Shown: positions 15,838 through 25,201, counted from the stretch's first letter. The stretch is 64,000 nt of DNA from Stakelama portus (GCF_003171655.1 NZ_QFZL01000009.1:18501-82500); one strand, 5' to 3'. Translations and numbers: made by a program. Notes: generated by a model not told the origin, from the sequence alone.

Positions 15838-16221
15838 TCAGGCGCTCGCCGGCGGCTCCCATAATTCGATCGGATTGCCCTCCGGGTCGTGGATGCGCGC
15901 GAACCGGCCGGTTTCGGGCGAATCCCATTCCTCGCGCGTCGTGATGGCGATGCCCGACGCATTGAGCTGTTCGAGCAGCCCTTCCAGGTCATCGACTCGA
16001 AAATTGAGCATGAATGCCTTTTCGGGGGCGAAATAATCGCTGTCTGCTTTAAACGGCTCGAAAACAACCGGGCCGCCACGGATATTCCAGAACCATTCGT
16101 TCGTTTCGCCCTGACCATCGCCGCATCCCGCGCCGATGTTCAGATGTTCCCGATACCAGGTTCGCAACGCATCCGGGTCCTTCGCCCGGAAAAAGAAGCC
16201 GCCAAATCCCAGGACGCCCAT
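15838..16221 (-). CDS. VOC (glyoxalase/bleomycin-resistance) family protein
   Basis: 127 residues: GVLGFGGFFFRAKDPDALRTWYREHLNI at the start and FARIHDPEGNPIELWEPP at the end, the usual beta-alpha-beta-beta-beta VOC ends with the terminal Glu metal ligand. The middle MLNFRVDDLEGLLEQLNASGI is the second module. Members bind a divalent metal; this one could be a lyase, a dioxygenase or a resistance protein. The start at 16221 is chosen for the GGGGAG upstream. It is divergent from the antiporter gene. Confidence 0.82.
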   Translation of the reverse strand: MGVLGFGGFFFRAKDPDALRTWYREHLNIGAGCGDGQGETNEWFWNIRGGPVVFEPFKADSDYFAPEKAFMLNFRVDDLEGLLEQLNASGIAITTREEWDSPETGRFARIHDPEGNPIELWEPPASA

Positions 16222-16313
16222 TTCGTGAGTCTCCCCTTCTGCACGCCGTGCCATCCTAACCCGGATTGCGCCGCGTACCCATCCCCGACGCAACCCGTGT
16301 ACAAGGCGCAGCA

Positions 16314-18197
16314 ATGATCGATTCGCTCCTCGTCAAATTCGCGCTGATCGGCGTGATCGGTATCGGCGCGCAATGGGTGGCGTGGCGGACCGGTCGTCCC
16401 GCCATTGCGCTGATGCTGATCGCCGGGCTGATCGCCGGGCCGGCGTTGGGAATCATTGTCCCCGACCGCGATCTCGGCCCGCTGCAGGAACCGATCATCA
16501 AGCTCGCCGTCGCGGTGATCCTGTTCGAAGGCGGCCTGAGCCTCAATTTCCGGGATCTGCGCCATGCCGGCAATGCGGTGCTGCGGCTGGTGATTTTCGG
16601 TGTGCCGATCGGCTGGCTGCTCGGCACGATGGCGGCGCATTATGGCGGTGGCCTTCCGCTCGGCCTCGCCTCGCTGATCGGCGGCATATTGGTCGTCACC
16701 GGGCCGACGGTGATCGGGCCGATGCTGCGCACGCTGCGGGTGCCCGCGCGCGTTGCCGATACGCTGAAATGGGAAGGGATCGTCAACGATCCGATCGGCG
16801 CGCTGCTCGCCGTCGCGATCTTCGGCTATGTCGCGTTTGACGGGCCGGGCGCGACAGTCACCAATGTGATGCGCGACGTGGTGGCGGCGACGCTGGTCGC
16901 CGCGTTGCTGGGCGTGGCGCTCGGCTTTGCGATCACCTGGCTGTTTCCGCGCGGCTATGTTCCCGAATTTCTGAAGGCGCCGGTGCTGCTCGTCACGGTG
17001 ATCGGCGGATTCGTGCTTGCCGATGTGGTGAAGCACGAAACCGGGCTGGTCACCGTTACCCTGATGGGCGTCGTCATGGCGAACCGGCCGGTGCATTCGA
17101 GCCGATGGTTGCGAAGGTTCAAGGAAGATCTTTCGGTCCTGCTGATCTCCGGCGTGTTCATCATCCTGTCGGCGACGCTCGATTGGCAGACGCTGTCGGC
17201 GTTCCGCCTGCAATTCATCGTCTTCCTGCTGTTGCTGCTGTTCGTCGTTCGCCCCGTGACGGTGATGCTCAGCCTCGCCGCATCGGACATGCCCTGGCGA
17301 GAGCGATTGTTCATCGCCTGGATCGCGCCGCGCGGTATCGTCGCGGTCGCGATCACCGGCCTGTTTGCCTATCGCCTGACCGATTATGGCATTCCCGGCG
17401 CCGACGCTTTGGTACCGCTCAGCTTCGCGGTCGTCATCACCACCATCTTCGCGCATGGCTTTTCGGCGCGCTGGGTGGCGCAGAAGCTCGGGCTCGATCT
17501 GGGCAAGGGCGAAGGCGTGCTGATCGTCGGCGCGAACGACTGGACCAACGCATTCGGCGGCTATCTGAAGCAGATGGGGTATAAGGTGACGATCGCCGAC
17601 AGTTCGACCTTCGCGCTACGCGCGGCGCGACGCCGCGAGCTGGACGTGTGGCGCGGCGATATCCTTGAGGAAGTGAACGAGGACCGGCTCGATCTTTCCG
17701 AATATCAACAGCTGCTCGCGGCCACCGACAACGACGCCTATAACGCGCTGGTCTGCGCCGATCTCGGGCCAGAAATGGGCTTTGAAAAACTGACTCAGAC
17801 CGCGCCGCAGGACAAACAGGGCTCGGTCCGCGCGCGCGCCCGCGTGCTGCTCGACAGCCAGCGCGGAGTCGAGGAACTGCAACGGCTGATCGGCGAAGGC
17901 TGGCAATTCGGCCGCACCCGTATCACCGAGAAGTTCAGCTTCGACGATTATCGTCAGCGGCTGGCCAAGGGCGCCGAAACCGTCGCGGTGCGCCGCGAGG
18001 ACAATTCGATCGAATTCTTCTCACCCCAGCAAAAGCCGTGGGTCGAGGAAGGCGATGAAGTGATCAGCTTCGTTCCCCCAGAGCAACAGGCCGCGCAACA
18101 GGCCGTCCGCACCTCACGCAAGGTCGAGGAAGCCGCCGTGAAGGAAGGATCGGCCAAGGCTGCGGCAGCGAAGGCTGGTGACGAGCAGTCCTCATAA
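16314..18197 (+). CDS. CPA1-type cation:proton antiporter with C-terminal TrkA-like domain
   Basis: A 627-residue protein starting MIDSLLVKFALIG. About 12 membrane segments cover residues 1-390, with the antiporter motifs LFEGGLSLNFRDL, GILVVTGPTVIGPMLR and EGIVNDPIGALLAV (the ND of the ion-binding site). Residues from about 400 form a nucleotide-binding TrkA_N-like fold (EGVLIVGANDWTNAFGGYLKQMGYKVTIAD), then a TrkA_C-like segment and a Lys/Ala-rich tail. It is expected to exchange Na+ or K+ for H+ at the inner membrane. It converges on glnD with an 18-bp gap. Confidence 0.9.
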   Translation: MIDSLLVKFALIGVIGIGAQWVAWRTGRPAIALMLIAGLIAGPALGIIVPDRDLGPLQEPIIKLAVAVILFEGGLSLNFRDLRHAGNAVLRLVIFGVPIGWLLGTMAAHYGGGLPLGLASLIGGILVVTGPTVIGPMLRTLRVPARVADTLKWEGIVNDPIGALLAVAIFGYVAFDGPGATVTNVMRDVVAATLVAALLGVALGFAITWLFPRGYVPEFLKAPVLLVTVIGGFVLADVVKHETGLVTVTLMGVVMANRPVHSSRWLRRFKEDLSVLLISGVFIILSATLDWQTLSAFRLQFIVFLLLLLFVVRPVTVMLSLAASDMPWRERLFIAWIAPRGIVAVAITGLFAYRLTDYGIPGADALVPLSFAVVITTIFAHGFSARWVAQKLGLDLGKGEGVLIVGANDWTNAFGGYLKQMGYKVTIADSSTFALRAARRRELDVWRGDILEEVNEDRLDLSEYQQLLAATDNDAYNALVCADLGPEMGFEKLTQTAPQDKQGSVRARARVLLDSQRGVEELQRLIGEGWQFGRTRITEKFSFDDYRQRLAKGAETVAVRREDNSIEFFSPQQKPWVEEGDEVISFVPPEQQAAQQAVRTSRKVEEAAVKEGSAKAAAAKAGDEQSS

Positions 18198-18215
18198 TCC
18201 TGCGCAGCCGAACGA

Positions 18216-20984
18216 TCAGAGCACGGCAGCACCCGCTGAAGCGGGAGTCGCCTCGCCCGCTTCCTGAGCCGCGTCGAGCAACCTGCGATCGAGCATGCGC
18301 AGGCGCGAAGTTGACGTGATCCGGTCGCCGATCAGGTCGGTGACATAAAATGTGTCGACCGCACGTTCGCCATAGGTGGCGACATGCGCCGAATGGATCG
18401 TCACCTTCGCCTGAAACAGCGCATGCGCCAGCCGATAGAGCAGCGCGGGACGGTCGCGCGCATTGACTTCGACCACGGTGAACCGGTTCGACGCCTTGTT
18501 GTCGATCAGCACATTGGGCTCGATCGTGAAGGTTTCGGCACGCGGATGCAGCAACGGCTTGGTATGCAGCCGCTCGGTCAGCTTGGCGCGATTGGCCAGC
18601 GCATCGGCAATACCCGTCTTCAGCCGGTTGATCTGGCTGGGATCGTCATAGGGCTGGCCGAACGCATCCTGGACGAGGAAATTGTCGAGCGCCATGCCGT
18701 CGCGCGTCGTGTGGATGCGCGCGTCGATGATGTTGCCGCCGGCAAGGTGGATCGCGCCGGCGATGCGATAGAAGAGGCCGGGATGGTCGGCGGCATAAAT
18801 TGTGACAAGCGTCGCCGAACGTTCGGGATATACCTGCGCCTCGACGGAAAGGCCGGTTTGCCCCGCCCCTTCGATCTGACGGGCATTGCGCGCCAGCACG
18901 TCTTCGGGTTCCGCGATCCAATAGCTTTCGGGAAGCCGATCGACGAACGCGCCCATCCGGGCGGCGTCCCAGCCGAGCATCTGCGCAAGCGCCTCCTGCT
19001 TTGCCGCGATCCGCTCGCCGCGCCCCTTTTGCTTGTGGCCGAGCCGCAGCACTTCCTCGGCCGATTCATACAGGCTGGTGAGCAACTGGCGTTTCCAGCC
19101 GTTCCACACGCCCGGCCCCACCGCACGGATATCGACCACCGTCAGGATCAGCAGCATCATCAGCCGCTGCGGCGATTGCACCATCTCCGCGAAATCGAGA
19201 ATCGTCTTGAAGTCGGAAAGGTCGCGTTTGAACGCCGTTGCCGACATCAGCAGATGGTGGCGCACCAGCCAGGCGACCGTCTCCGTCTCCGCGCCGGTCA
19301 TTCCCAGCCGCGGGCACAGCCGTTCGGCAACTTCGGCGCCCAGCACCGAATGGTCGCCGCCGCGCCCCTTTGCAATGTCGTGGAGCAGCACCGAGACATA
19401 GAGCGACCGGCGGGCGACGACATTGTCGAAAATGCCGGTGGCGAGCGGGTGGTCCTCCGAAAGCTCGCCTTTTTCGATCCGGCTGAGCAGGTCGATCGCG
19501 CGGATGGTGTGCTCGTCCACCGTGAAATGATGGTACATGTCGAACTGCATCTGCGCGACGACCCGGCCGAAATCGGGAATGAACCGGCCGAAAACGCCGG
19601 CTTCGTTCATCCAGCGCAGCACCTTGGCCGGCTGGCGCGGGCTGGTCAGCACATCGAGGAACAGCGCGTTCGCCCGGGGATCGTCGCGGCATTCGTCGAC
19701 CAGCTTTGCATCGCGCGCCGCCGCGCGCATCGCCAGCGGATGAATCTCGACCCCGTGCAGATCGGCGAGCTGAAAAATCTCCAGCAACCGGCGCGGCTCC
19801 TGAACGAAGAAATCGTCCTGCGGCAGCGCCAGGCGCCCGCGATCGAGCACGAACCCCTTTAGCTTTTTCGGGCTGCGGCGGATCGCCGGCAGGCCCATCC
19901 GCCGCCCGCGCGCGGCATATTTCTCATCGAGATGCGCCAGGAACAGGCCGGTCAGGTCGCCGACCTTCTTCGCCTGCAGGAAATAGAAGTGCATGAACCG
20001 CTCGACCTTCGATTTCCCCGGCCGGTCGGCATAGTTCATCCGGTCGGCGATCTCGCGCTGGAAATCGAAGGTCAGCCGGTCCTCGGCGCGCTTTGCCAGC
20101 ACGTGGAGATGGCATCGCACCGCGAGCAGGAAATTCTCCGCCCGGCGAAACTGGCGATATTCGAGCGAGGTGAGCAGCCCGGCTTCGACCAGCTGGCCCG
20201 GTTCGCGCACGTCATAGGCATATTTGCCGATCCAGAAGAGTGTGTGGAGGTCGCGCAGCCCGCCCTTGCCTTCCTTCACATTGGGTTCGACGACATAGCG
20301 GCTGTCGCCCATCTTCTTGTGCCGCGCATCGCGTTCGGCGAGCTTTTCGGCAATGAACGTGCGCGCGGTGCCATCCTGCACCTCCGCGCTGAACCGGCGC
20401 GCCGCCTCGTCATAGACATCGGTATCGCCCCACACATAGCGCGCTTCGAGCAGCGCGGTGCGGATCGTGATGTCGCCCTTCGCCTGTCGCACCATGTCGT
20501 TGAGCGACCGTGTCGAATGGCCCACTTTCAGCTGCATGTCCCACAGCGAATAGAGCATCGATTCGACGACCTGTTCGGCCCAAGGCGTGACCTTCCACGG
20601 CGTCAGAAAACCGATATCGATGTCCGAATGCGGCGCCATTTCGGCGCGGCCATATCCGCCGACCGCGATCAGCGTCATCCGCTCCGCCGCGGTGCGGTTG
20701 TTGCGCGGATAGAGCCGTTCGACCGTGAAATCCCACAGCAGCCGCAGAATCTGATCGATCAGGAACGCGCCCGCCAGCGCAGTGACGATCCCGCGCGTCG
20801 GATTTTCGATCAGCCGCCGCTCGATTTCGGCGCGACCGGCGGCCAGAGCTTCCTTCAGCACAGCAGTCGCCGCCTGGCGCATTGCGGTCGTATCGCCGTC
20901 CTCAAGCTGCGCGAGCGCGTCTGCGACGAGCCGCCGGTCGACGATCGCGCGACGGTTGGGGACTGAATCGAAGCGGGAAGACAT
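18216..20984 (-). CDS. glnD: Bifunctional [protein-PII] uridylyltransferase/uridylyl-removing enzyme
   Basis: A 922-residue protein with domains in the GlnD order: nucleotidyltransferase (GGYGRAEMAPHSDIDIGFLTP, about residues 108-128), GlnD helical domain, HD phosphohydrolase (SVLLHDIAKGRGGDHS, about residue 510) and two C-terminal ACT domains (LVTIYAADHPGLFYRIAGAIHLAGGNIIDARIHTT and VVEVNARDRPALLYRLAHALFQAKVTIHSAHVATYG). It senses glutamine and modifies PII, controlling nitrogen assimilation. Length is normal for the family and all catalytic motifs are intact. Confidence 0.97.
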   Translation of the reverse strand: MSSRFDSVPNRRAIVDRRLVADALAQLEDGDTTAMRQAATAVLKEALAAGRAEIERRLIENPTRGIVTALAGAFLIDQILRLLWDFTVERLYPRNNRTAAERMTLIAVGGYGRAEMAPHSDIDIGFLTPWKVTPWAEQVVESMLYSLWDMQLKVGHSTRSLNDMVRQAKGDITIRTALLEARYVWGDTDVYDEAARRFSAEVQDGTARTFIAEKLAERDARHKKMGDSRYVVEPNVKEGKGGLRDLHTLFWIGKYAYDVREPGQLVEAGLLTSLEYRQFRRAENFLLAVRCHLHVLAKRAEDRLTFDFQREIADRMNYADRPGKSKVERFMHFYFLQAKKVGDLTGLFLAHLDEKYAARGRRMGLPAIRRSPKKLKGFVLDRGRLALPQDDFFVQEPRRLLEIFQLADLHGVEIHPLAMRAAARDAKLVDECRDDPRANALFLDVLTSPRQPAKVLRWMNEAGVFGRFIPDFGRVVAQMQFDMYHHFTVDEHTIRAIDLLSRIEKGELSEDHPLATGIFDNVVARRSLYVSVLLHDIAKGRGGDHSVLGAEVAERLCPRLGMTGAETETVAWLVRHHLLMSATAFKRDLSDFKTILDFAEMVQSPQRLMMLLILTVVDIRAVGPGVWNGWKRQLLTSLYESAEEVLRLGHKQKGRGERIAAKQEALAQMLGWDAARMGAFVDRLPESYWIAEPEDVLARNARQIEGAGQTGLSVEAQVYPERSATLVTIYAADHPGLFYRIAGAIHLAGGNIIDARIHTTRDGMALDNFLVQDAFGQPYDDPSQINRLKTGIADALANRAKLTERLHTKPLLHPRAETFTIEPNVLIDNKASNRFTVVEVNARDRPALLYRLAHALFQAKVTIHSAHVATYGERAVDTFYVTDLIGDRITSTSRLRMLDRRLLDAAQEAGEATPASAGAAVL

Positions 20985-21114
20985 GCCAGCCGAGATAGGG
21001 CCAAGCGCGGCAAAGCACCACCATGGTCTGCATCGCCGCCGCTAACCCCGACCGCGCTTGTCCGACAGGTCGGCCGCCATCGCATCATCGGGGTGAAAAA
21101 ACACTGTCCTACAT

Positions 21115-21131
21115 ATAACCATATAGGTTAT
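21115..21131 (+). promoter_or_regulatory. Inverted repeat in front of the lysis cassette
   Basis: ATAACC-ATATA-GGTTAT is a perfect 6-bp inverted repeat in an AT-rich island, 33 bp before the endolysin start and unlike its GC-rich surroundings. TATAAC on the same strand could serve as a -10 box, with a poor TGTCCT 5' of it. The palindrome would then sit over the -10/+1 region, as a repressor site would. Confidence 0.45.
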
Positions 21132-21163
21132 TTCCGAGTCGCGGCCATATTCGGGAGAAGGAC

Positions 21164-21703
21164 ATGACGGTCGATGCGATGATCGACGCGCTGATCGCGC
21201 GCGAAGGCGGATATGTGAACCATCCGGCGGATCGCGGCGGCCCTACCTGCTGGGGCATCACCCAGGCGGTGGCGCGCGCCGAAGGCTATGACGGGCCGAT
21301 GGCGACGATGCCCGTGGACCAGGCGGCAGCGATCTATCGCACACTCTATTGGCAACGCCCGGCATTCGACCGGATCGGCGCGCGTGCCCCCGCGCTTGCC
21401 GCCGAATTGTTCGACACCGGCGTCAATATGGGGCCGGAAATCGCCGCGGGATTCCTGCAACGCGCGCTCAACGCGCTCAATCGCAACGGCCGCGACTTCC
21501 CCGATCTGACGCGCGACGGCCGGGTCGGTGCACAGACGCTGGCGGCGCTCGACCATTTTCTCGCCACGCGCGGCGCATCGGGCGAAACCGTGCTGTGCAA
21601 GGCCGTCGATGCGCTGCAGGGCGAACGCTATCTCGCGCTCGCCGAAAGCCGCCCGGCAAACGAAGCCTTTGTCTATGGCTGGCTTGCCAATCGCCTGGAC
21701 TGA
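21164..21703 (+). CDS. GH108-family peptidoglycan hydrolase (phage-type endolysin)
   Basis: 179 residues with no signal peptide. N-terminal GH108 domain: the catalytic Glu is E14 in IAREGGYVN, followed by HPADRGGPTCWGIT and a C-terminal PG_binding_3-like region (DTGVNMGPEIAAGFLQRALNALN, VGAQTLAAL). This is the N-acetylmuramidase family found in phages and gene transfer agents, which reaches the wall through a holin. A holin gene follows 96 bp downstream. No phage structural gene is nearby, so it looks like an isolated lysis module. Confidence 0.88.
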   Translation: MTVDAMIDALIAREGGYVNHPADRGGPTCWGITQAVARAEGYDGPMATMPVDQAAAIYRTLYWQRPAFDRIGARAPALAAELFDTGVNMGPEIAAGFLQRALNALNRNGRDFPDLTRDGRVGAQTLAALDHFLATRGASGETVLCKAVDALQGERYLALAESRPANEAFVYGWLANRLD

Positions 21704-21799
21704 AGCTCCGCGCCGCCGATCCGCGCAAAGGCGCGGGACGCCACAGCCATCTGCAACACCGACGGGCGACGCTACGCCCTTTTTTGAAAGGAGAACCAA

Positions 21800-22213
21800 A
21801 TGGGTTTGCTTGAAGGGATATTGGGGCCGATCACCGGTTTGATCGACAAGATCATTCCCGACCCCGAGGCGCGTGATCGTGCGAAACTGGAACTCATCAA
21901 GCTGGAAGGCAGCCAGGAACTGGAAACGGTGCGGACGCAATTGTCGGCGATCGTTGCCGAGGCGCAATCGGCCGATCCGTGCACCAGCCGCGCGCGGCCG
22001 AGCTTCCTCTATGTGATGTACGCCCTGTTGCTATGGGCGATTCCGATGGGGCTGATCGCCGCGGTCCGGCCCGAAATGGCGACCGAAATCGCCAGGGGCA
22101 TGAACGCCTATCTCGCCGGCATTCCCGAACCGCTCTATGCGCTCTTTGGCACCGGCTATCTCGGCTATACCGCCGCGCGCCAGTGGGGAAAGATCAAGGG
22201 CGTCGAGAAATAA
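21800..22213 (+). CDS. Holin of the 3TM family
   Basis: 137 residues: an amphipathic N-terminus (MGLLEGILGPITGLIDKIIPD), a charged helix (RAKLELIKLEGSQELETVRTQLSAIVAEAQSADPCTSRARPSF), then hydrophobic segments LYVMYALLLWAIPMGLIAAV and LYALFGTGYLGYTAARQW. This is the HOLIN_3TMs pattern seen next to GH108 endolysins in alphaproteobacterial phages and GTA-related loci. AAAGGAGAA gives an excellent Shine-Dalgarno sequence. With the preceding muramidase it would permit regulated lysis. Confidence 0.85.
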   Translation: MGLLEGILGPITGLIDKIIPDPEARDRAKLELIKLEGSQELETVRTQLSAIVAEAQSADPCTSRARPSFLYVMYALLLWAIPMGLIAAVRPEMATEIARGMNAYLAGIPEPLYALFGTGYLGYTAARQWGKIKGVEK

Positions 22214-22216
22214 CCC

Positions 22217-22399
22217 TTAGACGAAGGGGATCAGCAGCAACGCCCAGGCGACCATGCCCAGGGGGAGCGCGATCAGGATACCGCGTATCGCGGCGCCTTC
22301 GCGCTCTTCCACGGCGGTGCCGTAATCGCCAAGCTGCGCCATGTCGCAATCCATCGCCATGGCACCCTGATCCTTGATCGCAAGCCACTCGTAAGACAT
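22217..22399 (-). CDS. 60-residue membrane protein, function unknown
   Basis: Starts MSYEWLAIKDQGAMAMD with GGAGAGG four bases upstream and ends in a single hydrophobic helix (GILIALPLGMVAWALLLIPFV) that reaches the C-terminus. It is convergent with the holin gene, with only three bases between stops. Not recognised; it may be a tail-anchored peptide. Good Shine-Dalgarno placement and a clean hydrophobic segment support a real gene. Confidence 0.55.
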   Translation of the reverse strand: MSYEWLAIKDQGAMAMDCDMAQLGDYGTAVEEREGAAIRGILIALPLGMVAWALLLIPFV

Positions 22400-22714
22400 C
22401 GAGCCTCTCCGTGTTCCGCCTGATCCCCCTTTCATTTTAGAGCGTGATTGCCCTGGGGATCGCGAACCAGCGGCAAATTATCATTCTGCGGATATGCCGC
22501 CATTCGGGTGGTATACGGATGGCGGGTAAAGATTTGGGTAACCCTGTGTGACAGGCATGGCGGAACGCGCTCCGGCAAAGCCTGAAGCCGCGCGCATATC
22601 CCTCTCCCAACGCTGCCCGGCGTTCGGGTCGCATGCCCGTTACGCGCGCTGCCGGAACGCCACTGCGGCGCCATGGATTTGCGAGAAGCGGGTCGCGATC
22701 CCATATGCGGCGCC
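22400..22714. other. Intergenic region upstream of hslV
   Basis: No convincing gene in 315 bp. It must hold divergent promoters for the 60-residue membrane protein and for hslV. A heat-shock-type box is not clear; CCTGAAG (about 22584) followed by CATATCCC is the nearest resemblance to an alphaproteobacterial sigma-32 site and is weak. Confidence 0.4.
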
Positions 22715-23269
22715 ATGAGCGACAAGTCAGCGGTGTGGCACGGCACCACCATTCTCTCCGTGCGCAAATCAGGCAAGGTCGTGATCGCCGGAGACGGGCA
22801 GGTCACACAGGGCCATACAGTGATGAAACCCAATGCACGCAAGGTGCGGCCGCTGGGGGACGGCAAGGTGATTGCGGGCTTTGCCGGCGCCACTGCCGAT
22901 GCCTTTACCTTGTTCGAACGGCTCGAGACCAAGCTCGAGCGGCATCACGGCCAGTTGCTGCGCGCCGCCGTCGAACTCGCCAAGGAATGGCGCACCGACA
23001 AATATCTGCGTAATCTGGAGGCGATGCTGATCGTCGCCGACAAGGATGTGACGCTGATCATCACCGGCAATGGCGATGTGCTCGAACCGGTCGAAGGGAT
23101 CGCCGCGATCGGATCGGGCGGCAATTATGCGCTGTCGGCCGCGCGCGCGCTGGTCGAATATGAACCCGACGCCGAAACGCTGGCGCGCAAGGCGATGAAG
23201 ATCGCCGCCGATATCTGCGTGTACACCAACGAAAATCTGACGGTGGAAATCCTCGACAGCGACAGCTGA
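22715..23269 (+). CDS. hslV: ATP-dependent protease proteolytic subunit HslV
   Basis: A 184-residue Ntn-hydrolase. After a short propeptide MSDKSAVWHG comes the catalytic Thr of TTILSVRKSGKVVIAGDGQVTQGHTVMK. IAGFAGATADAFTLFERLE and IGSGGNYALSAARALVE are typical. It forms the dodecameric peptidase that works with HslU to degrade misfolded proteins under heat stress. hslU lies 640 bp downstream, separated by a small minus-strand gene, so the usual hslVU operon is interrupted. Confidence 0.96.
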   Translation: MSDKSAVWHGTTILSVRKSGKVVIAGDGQVTQGHTVMKPNARKVRPLGDGKVIAGFAGATADAFTLFERLETKLERHHGQLLRAAVELAKEWRTDKYLRNLEAMLIVADKDVTLIITGNGDVLEPVEGIAAIGSGGNYALSAARALVEYEPDAETLARKAMKIAADICVYTNENLTVEILDSDS

Positions 23270-23297
23270 TCGGGCGACTTCGAATGTCGGTAGGATG

Positions 23298-23316
23298 CAG
23301 GGCCTTCGCGGCCCTG
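23298..23316. terminator. GC hairpin downstream of hslV
   Basis: CAGGGCC-TTCGC-GGCCCTG forms a perfect 7-bp stem with a 5-nt loop between the convergent hslV and DUF4282 genes. There is no T-run, so it may stabilise 3' ends rather than terminate transcription by itself. Confidence 0.4.
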
Positions 23317-23329
23317 TACCCGCTGCCGC

Positions 23330-23626
23330 CTAGGTCGGCGGCAGCCGGTCGCGCACTTCGCCCAGACGGTCGTGGATTTTGTACAGGAGAATCATCAGTT
23401 CGCAGCAAAGCCGCCAGAAGATGAGTGCGGCGATCATGCCGCCCGGAACCGCGATAATGCCGACAAGGAAGATCGTCGGCGAAAATCGCGTCATCGCAAA
23501 CAGGCTGACCAGCTCGACCAGACCAAATGCGACGATCGCCACCAGGCCGATATGATAGAGTATCCTGATTAGCGCCGCGCCGATCATGTCGTCGAAACTG
23601 ACGAATTCCTTAAGCAAATCCCGCAC
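23330..23626 (-). CDS. DUF4282 membrane protein
   Basis: 98 residues starting at GTG (MRDLLKEFVSFDDMIG). Two hydrophobic helices (YHIGLVAIVAFGLVELVSLFA; PTIFLVGIIAVPGGMIAALIFW) are followed by RLCCELMILLYKIHDRLGEVRD, the DUF4282 layout. Function is unknown. It lies between hslV and hslU on the opposite strand and splits that pair. AGGGGGA precedes the GTG. Confidence 0.8.
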   Translation of the reverse strand: MRDLLKEFVSFDDMIGAALIRILYHIGLVAIVAFGLVELVSLFAMTRFSPTIFLVGIIAVPGGMIAALIFWRLCCELMILLYKIHDRLGEVRDRLPPT

Positions 23627-23905
23627 AACATCCCCCTGATCATCGGCGAAAACACGACGATACCCCCCGAAGGGCGCATGTGAAGAACAGTCGGACCGCC
23701 AACCGCTCTATGAACAGCCCCGACGCGCGCATCGCACGACAAGCCCATGCAAATCACGCAAATATTTCCCCGCGGCCACGCGCGTGCGCAAGCCAGAAGC
23801 CGGAATGGTCCGGCTACGGCTTGATCGGCGGGCAGGCGACCCAATATCGGCGGGCATGATCCAACCGGGCGGCATCGCGCCCACCCCTCTCCCAAGCAAA
23901 AGCGA

Positions 23906-25201
23906 ATGAACGACAACCTTACCCCCAAAGCCATCGTCTCCGCGCTCGACGCGCATATCATCGGTCAAAAGGATGCCAAGCGCGCGGTCGCCGTGGCGCT
24001 GCGCAATCGCTGGCGTCGGCAAAAGCTCGCCGCAGATCTGCGCGACGAAGTGACGCCCAAGAACATCCTGATGATCGGCCCGACAGGCTGCGGCAAGACC
24101 GAGATCAGCCGCCGCCTCGCCAAGCTGGCCGATGCGCCGTTCGTCAAGGTCGAAGCGACCAAATTCACCGAAGTCGGCTATGTCGGCCGCGACGTCGAAC
24201 AGATTGCCCGCGACCTGGTCGAGGAAGCGATCCGGCTGGAAAAGGATCGCCGCCGCTCGGCAGTGAAGGACAAGGCCGAGGAAGCGGCGATGAACCGCCT
24301 GCTCGACGCGCTGACCGGCAAGGACAGCTCGACCGCAACCCGCGAAGCGTTCAAGCAGCGGTTCGAGGAAGGCATTCTCGACGACAAGGAAATCGAGATC
24401 GAGCTGGAGGCGGCCCAGCAGATGCCGTTCGAAGTCCCCGGCGGCGGCGCGCAGATGATCAATCTGGGCGAGATGATGGGCAAGGCGTTCGGCGGCCCGC
24501 CGCTCAAGCGGCGCAAGCTTTCGGTGCGCTCGGCCTGGGAAAAGCTGGTCGATGAGGAAGCCGAAAAGCGGCTCGATCAGGACGAAGTCAGCCGCATCGC
24601 CATCGCCGATGCCGAAGCCAATGGCATCGTGTTTCTCGACGAGATCGACAAGATCGCGGTCAGCGACGTGCGCGGCGGATCGGTGAGCCGCGAAGGCGTG
24701 CAGCGCGATTTGCTGCCGCTGATCGAAGGGACCACCGTCGCGACCAAATATGGGCCGATGAAGACCGACCATATCCTGTTCATCGCGAGCGGAGCCTTCC
24801 ACGTCGCCAAGCCCAGCGACCTGTTGCCCGAATTACAGGGCCGGCTGCCGATCCGGGTCGAGCTCACCGGGCTGACCGAAGAGGATTTCGTCGCGATCCT
24901 GAGCGACACCAAGGCCGCGCTTCCGCAGCAGTATAAGGCATTGATCGCCACCGAAGGCGTGACGGTCGATTTTACCGAAGACGGCATCCGCGCCGTGGCG
25001 AAAATCGCCGCCGAAGTGAATGCCGAGGTCGAGAATATCGGCGCCCGTCGGCTGCAGACGGTGATGGAAAAGCTGCTCGAGGAAGTCAGCTTCGACGCCG
25101 AGGACCGTCAGGGCGAAACGCTGACGATCGACGCCGCCTATGTCGAGAAACAGCTTTCGAGCATCGCCCGCAACACCGATCTCAGCCGCTACGTTCTGTA
25201 G
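23906..25201 (+). CDS. hslU: ATP-dependent protease ATPase subunit HslU
   Basis: A 431-residue AAA+ unfoldase: N-domain LTPKAIVSALDAHIIGQKDAKRAVAVALRNRWRR, Walker A GPTGCGKT (about residues 58-65), the I-domain insertion, Walker B GIVFLDEIDK, sensor regions, and a C-terminus ending SRYVL, the tail that docks into HslV pockets. Length matches the family. It has its own 279-bp upstream region because a minus-strand gene separates it from hslV. Confidence 0.97.
   Translation: MNDNLTPKAIVSALDAHIIGQKDAKRAVAVALRNRWRRQKLAADLRDEVTPKNILMIGPTGCGKTEISRRLAKLADAPFVKVEATKFTEVGYVGRDVEQIARDLVEEAIRLEKDRRRSAVKDKAEEAAMNRLLDALTGKDSSTATREAFKQRFEEGILDDKEIEIELEAAQQMPFEVPGGGAQMINLGEMMGKAFGGPPLKRRKLSVRSAWEKLVDEEAEKRLDQDEVSRIAIADAEANGIVFLDEIDKIAVSDVRGGSVSREGVQRDLLPLIEGTTVATKYGPMKTDHILFIASGAFHVAKPSDLLPELQGRLPIRVELTGLTEEDFVAILSDTKAALPQQYKALIATEGVTVDFTEDGIRAVAKIAAEVNAEVENIGARRLQTVMEKLLEEVSFDAEDRQGETLTIDAAYVEKQLSSIARNTDLSRYVL

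Noticed and set aside
21164..22399. A full prophage around the lysis genes.
   Set aside because: The flanks are glnD and hslV, with no integrase, terminase, portal or tail gene and no attachment-site duplication.
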